Shown in pieces: positions 19,359 through 30,389 of a stretch of DNA of 64,000 nt. Each line of letters begins with the position of its first letter. Position 1 is the first letter of the stretch. This DNA is from Candidatus Sodalis endolongispinus. GTDB lineage: Bacteria > Pseudomonadota > Gammaproteobacteria > Enterobacterales > Enterobacteriaceae. Below the pieces are notes generated by a model that was not told the origin of the DNA, made no database searches, and was given only the letters and a program-made list of their open reading frames with translations. The stretch lies in contig NZ_JAFJYC010000001.1 in the NCBI RefSeq assembly GCF_018777395.1, positions 248,001 through 312,000 of the forward strand. The letters are read 5' to 3'. A program made the translations under genes and the position numbers.

Positions 19359-19693
19359 ATGATAAAAGGAAGGCCCCCATGTTAAGGACGTATACCGGTA
19401 AAGGATATTACCCGAACCTCATTGGACCCTTCGTTTGCCAAACTGGCATCAAACCACTATCCCACTATCGCAACATCCACTATCGCTCTATCGCAAGAGC
19501 GTGGAGAGTCTGCTGGTGAATAAGCTGTGGCGATCTCTAAGCAGTCGCCGGCCAGCGTTTGGCTTGACGAGGTCACGTCACTTTCATCAGAATTAAAAAG
19601 TCAGATCCGGTATTTCTTCCTTCGGTCAACGTGGCATTCTGTTCACACAGGTAAAGGTCGGCTACGGCCGCGGTATTAACACGGGAGAATACG

Positions 19694-20785
19694 ATGGCTT
19701 CGACTACTATGCTGATAAACGACATCACCCAAGATCCGCGCTGGCGAGCGATAGCGCGCCGGGACACGGCCGCCGATGGGTCGTTCGTTTATGGGGTCGT
19801 CACTACCGGCATTTTTTGCTCACCCTCCTGCGCTTCGCGCCGGCCGCGGCCGGAAAATGTTCGCTTTTTCAGCGACGGTGACCACGCGCTAGCGGCGGGT
19901 TTTCGCCCCTGCAAACGCAGCCGGCAGGGTCTGCCGTCACGGGCGTCAGATCACGCGGCGCGTATCGCGCGCGCCTGTCGACAGATAGAGGCGGCGCAGC
20001 GGCCTCCGGCACTGCCTGCCCTAGCTGCACAGGCCGGTATGAGCGCCAGTCATTTTCATCGGGTATTCAAAGCCATTACCGGTGTTACGCCGCACGCTTA
20101 TGCCGTTGGTTGCCGCCAGGGCCGCTTGAGCCAGGCGCTGACCGGTGCCGAGAAGGTGACCGGAGCGATGCATGATGCCGGTTACCCTTCCAGCGGTCGT
20201 TTCTACACCGAGGCGGAGCAGACATTGGGAATGACGCCCGGCGAGTTTCGCGCTGGCGGTAAAGGCATGCGCATTGACGTCGCGATCGGGCCGTGCTCAC
20301 TAGGCTATATTCTGGTTGCCCATAGCGATCGCGGTATTTGCGCCATTTTGCTTGGCGATGACGCAGTTCAACTGCGGCAAGAGCTGTGCGATACCTTTCC
20401 CCACGCCGAGTTGCACGATAGCGATTCGGCTTATCGCCAGCGGGTCGCGCAGGTGGTGCGTTTTGTCGACGCACCGTGCCACACGTTTGATTTGCCGCTG
20501 GATATTCGTGGTACCGCTTTTCAGCAACGGGTTTGGCAGGTGTTACGCACTATCGCGCCAGGGGAGACGCTCAGCTATCGACAGGTGGCGGAACGCGTCG
20601 GTGCGCCTGGTGCCGTGCGGGCGGTCGCCAACGCTTGTGCCGCCAATCGGCTGGCGGTGGTTATCCCTTGTCATCGGGTGGTCCGCAGCGATGGCACGCT
20701 GTCGGGCTACCGCTGGGGAATTGACCGTAAACGCCGGCTGCTGGCGCAGGAAGACGACGACGGTGAGGCGCCAGCAGGACGATGA
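19694..20785 (+). CDS. ada: Ada methylated-DNA repair protein and regulator
   Basis: Ada transfers methyl groups from phosphotriesters and O6-methylguanine to its own cysteines and, once methylated, activates the adaptive response. Domains: N-terminal zinc domain (to about residue 85), AraC-type DNA-binding domain (about 90-180, LAAQAGMSASHFHRVFKAIT) and the methyltransferase domain (about 190-355) with active-site IPCHRVVRSDGTLSGY. The N-terminal acceptor cysteine region TTGIFCSPSCASRR is present, but the fourth zinc cysteine (FRPCKRC in E. coli) is serine here (FRPCKRS). The gene is uninterrupted, 363 residues. The O6-methylguanine repair half looks functional; the regulatory half is doubtful. 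Confidence 0.9.
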   Translation: MASTTMLINDITQDPRWRAIARRDTAADGSFVYGVVTTGIFCSPSCASRRPRPENVRFFSDGDHALAAGFRPCKRSRQGLPSRASDHAARIARACRQIEAAQRPPALPALAAQAGMSASHFHRVFKAITGVTPHAYAVGCRQGRLSQALTGAEKVTGAMHDAGYPSSGRFYTEAEQTLGMTPGEFRAGGKGMRIDVAIGPCSLGYILVAHSDRGICAILLGDDAVQLRQELCDTFPHAELHDSDSAYRQRVAQVVRFVDAPCHTFDLPLDIRGTAFQQRVWQVLRTIAPGETLSYRQVAERVGAPGAVRAVANACAANRLAVVIPCHRVVRSDGTLSGYRWGIDRKRRLLAQEDDDGEAPAGR

Positions 20786-20808
20786 ACACTGGCTGCTGGC
20801 GCAGGAAG
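20736..20808. repeat. 18-bp direct repeat across the ada stop codon
   Basis: GGCTGCTGGCGCAGGAAG occurs at 20736-20753 inside the last codons of ada and again at 20791-20808, just past its TGA. The copies are 55 bases apart. Confidence 0.8.
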
Positions 20809-20851
20809 CAGTATGCGGGCGGCGGTCCCCTGGGGCAGCGGGCGTTGACGC

Positions 20852-22040
20852 TTAACCCTTTTTCCGGCGCCCTACGGGCAGCAGCTGTAGTCCCCATGCC
20901 ATGATGCCAGACAGAAGTCCCCAGAAGGCCGCGCCGATACCCAGCAGCGTGATGCCGGATACTGTTACCAAAAAGGTGATAATGGCCGCATTCCGGTGTT
21001 TCTCATCCAAAAGCGCGCTGTGCAGACTGCCGGCAATCGTGCTGAGCAGCGCCAGGCCGGCGAGGGTGTGAATCAGCGACACCGGTAGCGCTCTGAACAG
21101 CAGGCCAATGGAACCGCCAAACAGACCGGTCAGCAGATAGAATCCCCCTGCCGCCGCCATATAGCGCCGGCCGGGATCGTGGTGCGCCTCCGAGCCGAGG
21201 CAGACGGCGGCGCTGATGGCGGCGATACAAATGGAGAAGCCGCCGAAGGGGGACAGCAGCAGCGTGGTCAGCGCGGTCCAGGAAATAAGGGGGGATATCG
21301 GTGCAGGGTAGCCAGCGGCTTTCAGCGTCGCGACGCCAGGCGCATTCTGCGAGGCCATGGTGACGATAAAAAACGGCAGGGCGATGCCCAACAATGAGGC
21401 AAAGTGGAAGCGCGGCGTAATCCACTGCGGCGGGGCGAACGGCACCGGTTGTGCGCTAATCGCGAGATCCCCCTGCCAGGCCGCCACCACTAATCCCGCC
21501 GCTAGCGCCATGAGGACGGCAAAACGCGGCAACCACCGACGGGCGAGCAAGAAACAAAGGCTCATCGTGAACGTCATGGCAAATTGGCTTTGCAGCGAGA
21601 CAAACGCCGACAGGCCAAAAGGCAGCAGAATACTGGCCAACATCGCCGCCGCAATTCCTTGGGGGATATGCGCCATGAGCCGGGCAAAGACGCCGGTAAC
21701 GCCGCAAAGCAGGGTCAACCCGGCGGCGAAGACAAAAACGCCTATCGCCTCCGCCAAGGGTATCCCCGGGAGGCTGGTGACCAGCCGGGCCGCGCCGGGC
21801 GTCGACCAGGCGGTCAGTATCGGCATCTTGTACCACAGCGACAGGCCGAGTGAGGTGATGCCTATTCCCAGGCCGAACATTGTCAGCCAGCCGCCGATTT
21901 GCAGCGATGAGGCCTCCGCCGCGCCCGCCGCTTGAAAGATAATTGCCGCGGTGCTGGTAGGTATAGCCCACCAACACCGCGATAAACCCGGCGACAACCG
22001 CGGATAATGACAGATCGGATAGCCTTGCGCGTGCAGACAT
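20852..22040 (-). pseudogene. BenE/YdcO-family benzoate transporter, 4-bp insertion
   Basis: A multi-helix inner-membrane protein of the benzoate:proton symporter family. From residue 28 onward it reads through TAAIIFQAAGAAEASSL, SLWYKMPILTAWSTPGAA (family signature) and ITMASQNAPGVATLKAAGY-type helices without interruption. The first 27 residues (MSARARLSDLSLSAVVAGFI to LVGYT) are in another frame. A duplicated TACC near 21960 (TATACCTACCAGC in place of TATACCAGC) accounts for the shift, and without it the protein is about 394 residues, as expected. It is divergent from a SutR-like regulator, the same pairing as ydcO-ydcN in E. coli. Confidence 0.88.
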
Positions 22041-22257
22041 TGTATAACATCTCCAAATTGGGCGCGATAACGTACGATTGGCGCCAAACGTGATGATGCG
22101 CCATAGCGCTGCGCGTAAAGCATGCCATCAGGGAATTCCCCTCCGTGCGTTATAACGCATGATTTGCCCGGAAAGATACCATTATGCGTGATAAGGCACA
22201 ACTGCCCGTTGTGCTTATGCTGGGGCTTTGCCCTGACGTTGAACCAAAAGGAGCATT

Positions 22258-22845
22258 ATGCAGGGAGTAACCGAACGGATAGCCCATACGCTCAAATCCA
22301 TTCGTAAAATGCGCGGCTGGAGCCTGTCGCATACCGCGCAGCATACCGGGGTGAGCAAAGCGATGCTGGGGCAAATTGAGCGCGGCGAATCCAGCCCCAC
22401 CGTTGCCACGCTATGGAAAATCGCCAGCGGCATGCATGTCGCCTTTTCGGCTTTCCTTGAGACGCAGGGTAGTACTGTCGCCGGCGACGCACGCCGAGCT
22501 GAAACACCGGTCTTCCTTGAAACCGGCGGCGGGATGCGCGTGGAGTCGCTGTTTCCCTACGAGCCTACCTTGAGTTTTGAAATGTTCATCGTCGATCTGA
22601 TTCCCGCCGCGCGCAGCGAGTCGTCACCGCATGCAAACGGCGTGGTGGAGCATGTCGCGGTAATCGAAGGCGTTCTGGCGCTGACGGTGGATGGGGGGGC
22701 GCATCGCCTAAGCTCGGGGCAGGGGATACGCTTTGCTGCCGATTGCCCGCATAGCTACCACAACCCGGGCGTAGAGCGAGTACGGTTTCATGATCTGATC
22801 CACTACCCCCCCTGGTGTGAGCGCTCCCCTGCATGGTCAACATGA
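22258..22845 (+). CDS. XRE-cupin regulator, SutR/YdcN-like
   Basis: A 195-residue regulator with an XRE helix-turn-helix (residues 9-65, SLSHTAQHTGVSKAMLGQIE) and a C-terminal cupin (about 110-185, HVAVIEGVLALTVDGGAHRL). It resembles E. coli SutR (YdcN) over its length, including GESSPTVATLWKIASG and IRFAADCPHSYHNPG. It is divergent from the benE-like gene across about 217 bases and probably controls it. The last ten residues (after LIHYP) differ from the usual family end, suggesting a late frame change or simple divergence. Confidence 0.85.
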   Translation: MQGVTERIAHTLKSIRKMRGWSLSHTAQHTGVSKAMLGQIERGESSPTVATLWKIASGMHVAFSAFLETQGSTVAGDARRAETPVFLETGGGMRVESLFPYEPTLSFEMFIVDLIPAARSESSPHANGVVEHVAVIEGVLALTVDGGAHRLSSGQGIRFAADCPHSYHNPGVERVRFHDLIHYPPWCERSPAWST

Positions 22846-22996
22846 AGCGCTCGCCCTGTTCGGGCGGCGTTTGCCGCAGAGAGTGCCCGACCCGACCGGC
22901 GCCTGCTTCCGCGGGTGTGCGGTCAGGGTGGCGCTATGGCCCGCGGACAATCGATCCTGCCGGCGATTACTCCAGCCGGCGTTGGGCGCTAAGCGC

Positions 22997-23634
22997 TCAG
23001 CGGTATAATTTGCGCAGCGTTGGCGTAACCCTGCGGCATCGACGCCAATACGCCCGCGTCTGCCGCGTCAGAAGGCCAAGGCCTTGATAAAAAGGGTGCG
23101 CGGTGCCGTCATTAAGCAGCGTCAGAAAGCGCGGCGCCCAAGGCAGCAGATGCTCAGCCAGCAGTGTATCCAACCGGAACGGGTTATTTTCCGCGAGCCA
23201 GGCGCTGAGCAACAGCAATAAGCCGCAGTGATCTTCCGGCTCATTTCTCGCCATGGCGGGAACGATCCCTTGCTGACGTAGCCAGGCGCGCAACGCCAAG
23301 GTGGAATCGCCGTACACTACGCTTTCCTCGTCCAGGCAAACCGACCACCACGGGGGCGCCGGCAGCGCATGCGGTCCAAGAAACAAGCGCTGGAATTCCT
23401 GCGCCAGCGTTTCACGCCGGCCAGCGGCCAGTCCTTGCCGTATTAACGCCGCTGCTTCGGCCAACCCCGGTAGCGCCGGCCATTCTGCCTGCCAGGCATT
23501 CCCGGACAGCGCAGCCAGTAGCGGCTGGCCGGCCCCTCGGGGGAGTAGTAAAGCAACGTGCCCAGCGTCCTGCCGGTGAAGGCGATGGTGTCGCACGCCT
23601 CCGCCGACGCGATGGCCGTGCTGCTGTCAGCCAT
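22997..23634 (-). pseudogene. dmsD: DmsD/TorD-family Tat chaperone, frameshifted
   Basis: A redox-enzyme maturation chaperone that binds the twin-arginine leader of DmsA. The family core is visible: ALPAPPWWSVCLDEESVVYG, DSTLALRAWLRQQGI and the diagnostic NEPEDHCGLLL. The N-terminus (MADSSTAIASAEACD to LLYYSPEGPAS, start 23634) is in another frame; one base is missing near 23540. Corrected length is about 212 residues, close to E. coli DmsD. It follows dmsC on the same strand after a 209-base gap in which no other gene is visible. Confidence 0.85.
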
Positions 23635-23843
23635 TGCCGCGCCGTTTTCGGTCGCGTCGCGGTGAGCCGCTGCCGCGCCGTTGTCGTTGGGGCAGCGTGC
23701 GGCTGGATCCCTGCGACAATCCGCGCCGGCTGGCGGGCGATCCGTCTGCGGCTGCGCTAGCCCCTCTCGGCCGTCGGTACCGGAAATCTCAGTCATCATC
23801 CACCCCCTCGCAAAGCGGGCTGCCCTCAGCCGCCCACGCGTGG

Positions 23844-24689
23844 TTAACCGGCCACCGCCATACCGACGGTCATATGCAGCCCGTAAAACACGGCCCGGCC
23901 GATGAGTTCGCCGCACAATACCCACAGCATCCCGAACGCCAATCCGCCGACCGGCGGCGTTTTTCCGCGCAGCAGCGGCAGCAGCCAGAACGCCAGCCCA
24001 AGCACCAACAGCACCAGACGGCCGGCCATCAGCAAACCGTAATCGGGAATCAGCGTTACCGCCTGCTGGACGGAGCTGTGGATTGTGGGCAACTGGCTGG
24101 CCTGCAAAATGACCACCAGCAGGCTGGCCAATAGGGAAAGCGAGCTTACCCAGGGCAGATAGCGCATGGCATCATCCGGGATCCCCGCCGCGCGCAGCAG
24201 CAGATAGCCGAGCAGCGGACCGCCTATCAATACCGTCAACACAAAACCGAGCGGCGTAAAGACGCTGTACCAGGTCGGCACGGTATCAATAAGATAGACA
24301 CGCCCCATGGCGTACAGAAACACCAGTCCCGCAAGCGCTGTCACCACCAGCCAGAGTTTATACAGCCCGACCGGCAGGCGATTTAGCACCGCCAATAGCC
24401 AGTAAAGTCCGCCCAGGGCGAAAAACAGCGAGCCGGTCGCTATCTCGTTGCTCAACGGCGAGGCACCCAGCCGGTTGAGGGCGTTCATCGCGCGCAGCGG
24501 CGACCCCAAATGCAGCATGGATGCGGCGAAGCCCACCCCCATCAGCGCCCACAGAAAAAACATCATTCTGCGCACCCGGCGACCGCTGTCTGCCGACAAC
24601 CGCCCGCCGAGCAGTAGCGCCGCCATCGCCAGATAGCCGCCGGCCACGGTGAAAAACATTAACGGCCATTCATGCCATCCATTACCCAT
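23844..24689 (-). CDS. dmsC: DMSO reductase membrane anchor DmsC
   Basis: An intact 281-residue inner-membrane protein with about eight hydrophobic helices, matching DmsC in length and in landmarks such as NEIATGSLFFALGGLYWLL and LHLGSPLRAMNALNRLG. DmsC anchors DmsAB to the periplasmic face and passes electrons from menaquinol to the FeS subunit. It starts one base after the dmsB stop. It is the only undamaged gene in the dms cluster, so its product probably has no partner. Confidence 0.9.
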   Translation of the reverse strand: MGNGWHEWPLMFFTVAGGYLAMAALLLGGRLSADSGRRVRRMMFFLWALMGVGFAASMLHLGSPLRAMNALNRLGASPLSNEIATGSLFFALGGLYWLLAVLNRLPVGLYKLWLVVTALAGLVFLYAMGRVYLIDTVPTWYSVFTPLGFVLTVLIGGPLLGYLLLRAAGIPDDAMRYLPWVSSLSLLASLLVVILQASQLPTIHSSVQQAVTLIPDYGLLMAGRLVLLVLGLAFWLLPLLRGKTPPVGGLAFGMLWVLCGELIGRAVFYGLHMTVGMAVAG

Positions 24690-24690
24690 G

Positions 24691-25310
24691 TTACACCTCC
24701 CGCTGGTTAGCCAGGTAGCCGGTGGTATCGCCCACCGTCCGGCTATTGCTATTGGCCTTCAGCACCAGATTGGGCCGGGTGAAACGTGCCGTCGGCAACG
24801 GAGCGACTTCCGCCAGTTGACCGTACTTGGCGCGTAGCTGTTCGATAGGCGCCAGATCCAGCGCCCGTAAGGGGCAGGATTCAACGCAAATGGGTTTTTG
24901 CCCCACCGCCACCCGCTCGTGGCAGCCATCGCATTTGGTCATGTGGCCTTTGACGGCATCAAACTGCGGCGCGCCGTAAGGGCACGCCATATGGCAATAG
25001 CGGCAGCCGATGCAAATCTCTTCATTCACCACCACAAAACCGTCTTCCCCTTTATGCATAGCGCCGCTCGGGCAAACTTTAACGCAGGCAGGATCCTCGC
25101 AATGGTTGCAAGCGATAGACAGATAATATGCAAAGACGTTCTGATGATAGCTGTCGCCATCCTGCTGCCAGTGTCGCCGCCGGCATACTCATAAATACGA
25201 CGAAAACTCACCTGCGGCGACAGGTTTTTATAATCCTTGCAGGCCAGCTCGCAGGTTTTACAGCCGGTGCAACGTTCGGAATCAACACTCAATCCGTATT
25301 GAGTACTCAT
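24691..25310 (-). pseudogene. dmsB: DMSO reductase FeS subunit DmsB, frameshifted
   Basis: An electron-transfer subunit with four 4Fe-4S clusters. Cysteine sets are readable: CTGCKTCELAC near residue 14, CIGCRYCHMACPYG, and CDGCHERVAVGQKPICVESC. Between them one base is missing near 25172: the family segment WQQDGDSYHQNVFAYYLSIA with the next cysteine set lies in the other frame. Corrected length is 206 residues, matching E. coli DmsB. The start follows the dmsA stop by about ten bases, fitting one operon. Confidence 0.9.
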
Positions 25311-25320
25311 GACCGGCTCC

Positions 25321-27765
25321 CTACGCCTTCTCTATCTGGATAAGATTGGTATGCTGCGGATTGCCCTTCGCCAGCGGCGACGGACGCTGCGTGGTGAGGG
25401 TATTGATGCAGCCGCCGTGATCCACCTTATCGCCGTTCATATCGGCCTGGTGCCAGGCGCCTTGGCCAATTGCGGTTGCCCCGGGCAAAATGCGCGGCGT
25501 GACTTTTGCCAGAATGCCGACCTCGCCGCGGTCGTTAAAGACTCTGACCCAATCGCCGTTTTTAATCTCCCGCGCTCGGGCGTCGAGGGGATTTATCCAG
25601 ATTTCCTGCTGGCAGGCCGCCTGCAGGACATCGATATTGCCGTAGCTGGAGTGCGTCCGCGCTTTATAGTGGAATCCCGCCAGTTGCAGGGGGAAGCGCG
25701 TGCGCAGCGGGTCATCCCAGCCCTCAAAGGTCGAGGCATACTGCGGCAGCGGCGTAATGGCATCACCTTGTGGCAATTGCCAGCGGGCGGCGATATCCGC
25801 CAGGCGCGGCGAGTAGATCTCGATTTTCCCTGACGGGGTTTTTAACGGATGGCCTGCGGGATCCTCGCGGAATTGGCGATAGGCGACAAAATGGCCGTCG
25901 GGATCGCGCCGTTTGTATATGCCCTGGGCCTTGAGGGTGTCATAGTCTGGCAGATCAGGATCGCGCGCGCGTATTTTGGCATACAGATAGTGCAGCCACT
26001 CCGATTGACTGCGGCCCTCGGTGAATCGTTGCAAGACATCATCGCCCAACCGGCGGGCGATTTCGCTGGTCATCCAGTAAAGAGACCGGCGTTCAAATTT
26101 CGCGCTGGTGGCCGGCTGGCCAAAAATCAGGTATCCCATATTGCCGGCATAATCGTTTGGCACGATATCTTCCTGCTCGGTGGTCATCAAGTCCGGTAGC
26201 AGCAGGTCGGCGTACTTCGCCGACGAGGTCATAAAATTCTCCACCACCACGATCATCTCGCAATCTTTGTCGTTTTGCAGGATCTCGTGGGTGCGATTGA
26301 TGTCAGAGTGCTGATTCACCAGCGTATTGCCGGCGTAATTCCAGATAAATTTAATTGGAACGTCGAGTTTATCCTTGCCCTGAATGCCATCTTTCAGCGC
26401 GGTCAATTCCCGGCCGCGGGCAATGGCGTCGGTCCATAAAAACACCGGTATCTTGGTTTTCACCGGGTTGGTGCCCACCGGCAACCGTTAGATGCTAATG
26501 GTGTAGGTGGATTCCCGGGCGCCGCTGTTACCGCCGTTGATACCGACATTGCCGGTAAGGATCGGCAGCATGGCGATGGCGCGCGAGGTTTGCTCGCCGT
26601 TGGCCTGCCGTTGCGGTCCCCACCCCTGGCAGATATAGGCTGGTTTGGTGCTGCCGATTTCCCGCGCCAGCTTGATGATGCGATCGCGCGGTATCGTGGT
26701 GATTTTTTCCGCCCAGGCGGGGGTTTTGGCGATGCCATCGTCACCATCGCCAAGAATGTACGCCTTGTAATGCCCGTTGGCGGGGGCGTCCGCCGGCAGG
26801 GTCTTCTCGTCATAGCCGATACAGTAAGTATCGAGAAACGCCTGATCCACCAGATTTTCGGTGATGAGAACCCAGGCGATGGCGTTCACCAGCGCGGCGT
26901 CGGTGCCCGGGCGGATGGGAATCCATTCGTCCTCGCGGCCGGCAGCGGTGTCGGTATAGCGTGGGTCGATGACTATCATGCGCGCCTGCGAGCGTTCCCG
27001 CGCCTGCTCCAGATGATAGGTAATGCCGGCGCCGCTCATGCGGGTTTCCGCCGGGTTATTGCCGAACATCACCACCAATTTGGTATTGACAATGTCTGAG
27101 GTGCTATTGCCTTCATTGCTGCCGTAGGTATAGGGCATGGCGGCGGCAATCTGCACGGTGCTGTAGGTACCGTACTGGCCAAGCGATCCGCCATAGCAAT
27201 TCATTAGCCGGGTGACCAGCGAGCCGGAAGGGGACGACCGGCAAAAGTTGCCGCCGGTTATGCCGGAGCTGTAATGAATGTATACCGCTTCGTTGCCGTA
27301 ATCTTTGACAATTCGCTTTAAATTGGCGCTCAGGGTGTCCAGCGCTTCGTCCCAGCTGATGCGTTGAAATTTACCTTCGCCACGCTTGCCAACCCGCTTC
27401 ATCGGGTAATTCAGGCGGTCGGGATGGTTCATGCGGCGGCGAATAGAGCGGCCGCGCAGGCAGGCGCGCACCTGATGATCGCCATACTGATCGTCGCCGG
27501 TGTGATCGGTTTCCACCCAGTACACCTCGTCATCGCGCACATGCATGCGCAGCGCGCAGCGGCTGCCGCAGTTTACCGAGCACATACTCCAGACGACGTT
27601 ATCTTGCGCGACGACGGGCACGGTAGACTCGGCGTGCGCCTGGCGAAAAGGCAGGGGAATAACGTGGCTGGCCAGCAATAAACCGCCGGCTGCGGTGCCA
27701 CCTTTAAGCAGGTTGCGCCGGCTGATAGCTACCGGCTCCTGCGGGGAAAGGGAGTTAGTTTTCAT
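25321..27765 (-). pseudogene. dmsA: DMSO reductase catalytic subunit DmsA, one nonsense codon
   Basis: The molybdopterin enzyme that reduces DMSO and related N- and S-oxides in anaerobic respiration. It has a Tat leader (ISRRNLLKGGTAAGG), the N-terminal cluster motif CSVNCGSRCALRM, and near-continuous resemblance to E. coli DmsA to the end (LAKGNPQHTNLIQIEKA). The frame is kept throughout except for TAA at 26488-26490 after ESTYTISI, where the family has glutamate (TIERLPV). A one-base change of GAA to TAA explains it. The N-terminal 425 residues could still be made but lack half of the cofactor-binding domains. Confidence 0.92.
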
Positions 27766-28258
27766 CGATCACCCATTGATTGCTGACATAAAATTTAACC
27801 GCTCAGCGCAAGCACATTATTTGTTATGAAAACTATTTGCTTGCAGACTAATAATGAACCTATGAACGCAGTCGTAATTTGTTTTCACGCAATGTTAATG
27901 TGGTTAATCGCCGTCGCGGCTCAAGAATGTGACAGGGATAGCGTTATTGGCGGCGGTATCGCGTTATGGCACGCCGGCAAGGCAATACAAGGTGCGACAT
28001 TAAAGGGCAGGTAAGGCAAGGTAAGACGTTGCAGGGCAGGTAAGGTAGGGCGCGACATTGCAGGGTAGATGAGGTAGGGCGCGGGTGTCGGGTTTGCTGC
28101 GGGGGGGCACAAGCGCGCAGGCGCCACAACCTGTGAGGGTGGACGGGCAGCGGTGGGTAGCAAAGAGGGAACGGACGTGATGAACTGACGTATTAGCGGT
28201 ATCATCGCTCGGGGATTGGCACCCGCAGGCATTAATTATTAAGCACGACGGAAAACAA
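27766..28258. other. intergenic region with a degenerate minisatellite
   Basis: This gap holds the upstream region of dmsA and, around 27995-28085, about three diverged copies of a unit resembling CGACATTGCAGGGCAGGTAAGG. I see no gene and no FNR site good enough to name. Confidence 0.5.
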
Positions 28259-28723
28259 ATGATTACACTACGAAAAATGACCGCGGCGGAGTTTGCCGTC
28301 TACCTGCCCGGCGCGATTGAAGATTATGCGCGCGATCTCAGCGACAATCACGGCTATTCCCTGACCGTTGGCCGCGATAACGCCGCGCGCATTATGCATG
28401 ATTATCTTCCTGAGGGGACTGATACCGCCGACCACCGGTTATGGTGTGTCGTCAGCGACCACGAGCGGGTGGGCTACCTTTGGGTCAGCCTGCGTAACTT
28501 ACCTGAGGCTTATATCTGCGATTTCAGTATCCTGCCCCAGTGGCGTCGGCGGGGTTACGGTCGTGCCGCGCTGACGGCGCTGGATAGCGAGCTTATGGCC
28601 GCGGGATGCACCGAGGTGGCGTTGCGGGTGGCGGCCAATAATCCTCACGCCCGCGCGCTGTATGAACGTCATGCCTTCCGCCTTACAGGTTACACTATGG
28701 CTCGACAACTGGTGCGGAACTGA
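28259..28723 (+). CDS. GNAT family acetyltransferase
   Basis: An intact 154-residue GNAT enzyme. The acetyl-CoA loop is LPQWRRRGYGRAALTALDSE (Q/R-x-x-G-x-G/A kept as RRRGYG), followed by EVALRVAANNPHARALYERH, the typical asparagine and tyrosine segment of the fold. The substrate is unknown. It resembles acetyltransferases of the YbbJ/RimI-like general class. Its 3' end has been duplicated downstream (see the repeat at 28688). Confidence 0.8.
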   Translation: MITLRKMTAAEFAVYLPGAIEDYARDLSDNHGYSLTVGRDNAARIMHDYLPEGTDTADHRLWCVVSDHERVGYLWVSLRNLPEAYICDFSILPQWRRRGYGRAALTALDSELMAAGCTEVALRVAANNPHARALYERHAFRLTGYTMARQLVRN

Positions 28724-28809
28724 GAGACAGGCGCGTGGCGGTCTCTTCGGCTACACCATGGCCCGGCAATGGGTGCGGAACTGAGAGACATGCGCGTGGC
28801 GGCCTGTTG
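28688..28809. repeat. 61-bp tandem duplication of the acetyltransferase 3' end
   Basis: Two units (28688-28748 and 28749-28809) both read GGxTACACxATGGCxCG and then GGTGCGGAACTGAGAGACA; the first holds the gene's final codons and TGA, the second is a downstream copy that is not translated. The copies have diverged at several positions. Confidence 0.85.
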
Positions 28810-28888
28810 CCCCTGAGGTCGGTAGGCCAGTGCTCACAGGGGCCTATCGCCGCCGGGCAGCGTTGCTCCCCGACGGCGCAACGCGGGA

Positions 28889-30328
28889 TTATTTTAATAC
28901 CAGAGCATCACGCAGGGTATAGTACAGATCGGTCTGGTCCGTCAGGCCGGCAACGTTGGCCGCATGGGGACCATAGGCGGCGATGCGCAACTGGGTGCCG
29001 GTATGGCCCTGGGATTCCGCATCTTCCGAGTTGCCGTAGCTTATCGCCATTACCGCGCCATCTTTGGTGCTCAGCGCCTGCGTCAAACCCGGCGCCTTGG
29101 CATCGGCCTCGATGATCTGGCTGGAATGGGCATGGTCCGCAGTGACCACCACCAGCGTATTCCCGTCGGCACGGGCAAATTCCAGCGCAATTTGAACCGC
29201 CTCATCCAAATCCACCGTTTCACCAAATTGACCGCAGGGGTTGGCGGCGTGATCTTGCTTATCTATCGATGCACCCTCTACCTGCAGGAAAAAGCCCTGC
29301 GGATTGACTTTCAATAAATCGATGGCCTTTTGGGTCATCATCGCCAGCGTGGGTACGCTGGCGCTACGGTCGGGATTGTCGACACAGGTGACGGATTGAC
29401 CATCGACGTTGCCGTGATACACCGCCTTCGGTCCCTGCCAGCGTACCGGCATATTGCCCTCGGCGAACAGTCCGAGCAGCGGTTGCTGCTGATTGGCGAC
29501 GGTAACGGCTTGTAAGCTGTCGGCATCGTCTACCAGCCGGTATCCCCGCGCCAGGGCCTGCTCATGTAGGGTTTTGCCCTGCCATTGGCCGGCTTTCGCC
29601 TGCTCGGCAAAGGTTTTGCCGCCGCCGCCCAGGGTGACGTCGGCCCGCGCCGCCAGCAACTGTTCCGCAATCGAGCCGCGGCCGTTATTTTTCAGCGCCT
29701 GCGCGCTGCAAAGTTCACTGGTTTTCACCGGCCCATAGCATTTCCGTGAACTAACATGGGCCACCAACGCCGCCGGCGTGGCGTCTTCGAGTTCGGCTGT
29801 TGAGACGTTGCCGGTCGCTTTACCCGCCGCTTTGGCCATCTCCAGGATCGTCGGTCGGTCTTGTCCGCGCACATCGACGCCCAGCGCGCCATTATAGGTT
29901 TTTACGCCGGTCGTCCAAGCGGTGGCCGACGCGGAGGAATCGGTCACATAACTCGGCTTATGGCTGGTTTTATCCAAAGAATAGTGGGTGTATTGACCGG
30001 TGATCGGCAGCGCGTCAATGCCCGGAAACATTTTTCCCGCGCCATAAGCATAGTTGCGTGCGGCGGTGATTTCGGAATCTCCCATGCCGTCGCCGATCAG
30101 CAGAATCACGTTTTTGGCCTGGCGGTTATTGAGCTATGCCACCAGCGCGGCGGTTTGATCGCCCTGCAGACGTCGGGCGCCGCCGGGTTGTGTGATATCG
30201 CCATGGGCCACGCGATCGGCCAGGACATCATCCGCGGCTATCGCCGGCGCGGCGAGACCGCTGGCTGCAAAAATAGTGGCGCTGATTGCTAAGGAGAGAA
30301 GTGAACGTGAACCAGAGGAATGCAACAT
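28889..30328 (-). pseudogene. phoA: alkaline phosphatase PhoA, one nonsense codon
   Basis: The periplasmic zinc/magnesium phosphatase of the Pho regulon. The signal peptide is present (LLSLAISATIFAASGLA), as are the active-site nucleophile in [18 protein letters not shown] and the metal ligands in [15 protein letters not shown] and [10 protein letters not shown]. The frame is kept to the normal C-terminus. TAG at 30134-30136, about 65 residues in and shortly before [13 protein letters not shown], truncates it before any catalytic residue. The start at 30328 (MLHSSGSRS) is chosen for its leader; 30343 adds five residues. A good Pho box lies upstream, so the promoter outlived the gene. Confidence 0.9.
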
Positions 30329-30389
30329 AATAAAAGAGCTCACATTGTCATTTTAGTGTCTTAAACCTGACCGGAGTCTACGAAAGCGC

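Noticed and set aside
27766-27850. FNR box upstream of dmsA
   Set aside because: Half-sites resembling ATCAA and TTGAT occur but not with the required spacing.
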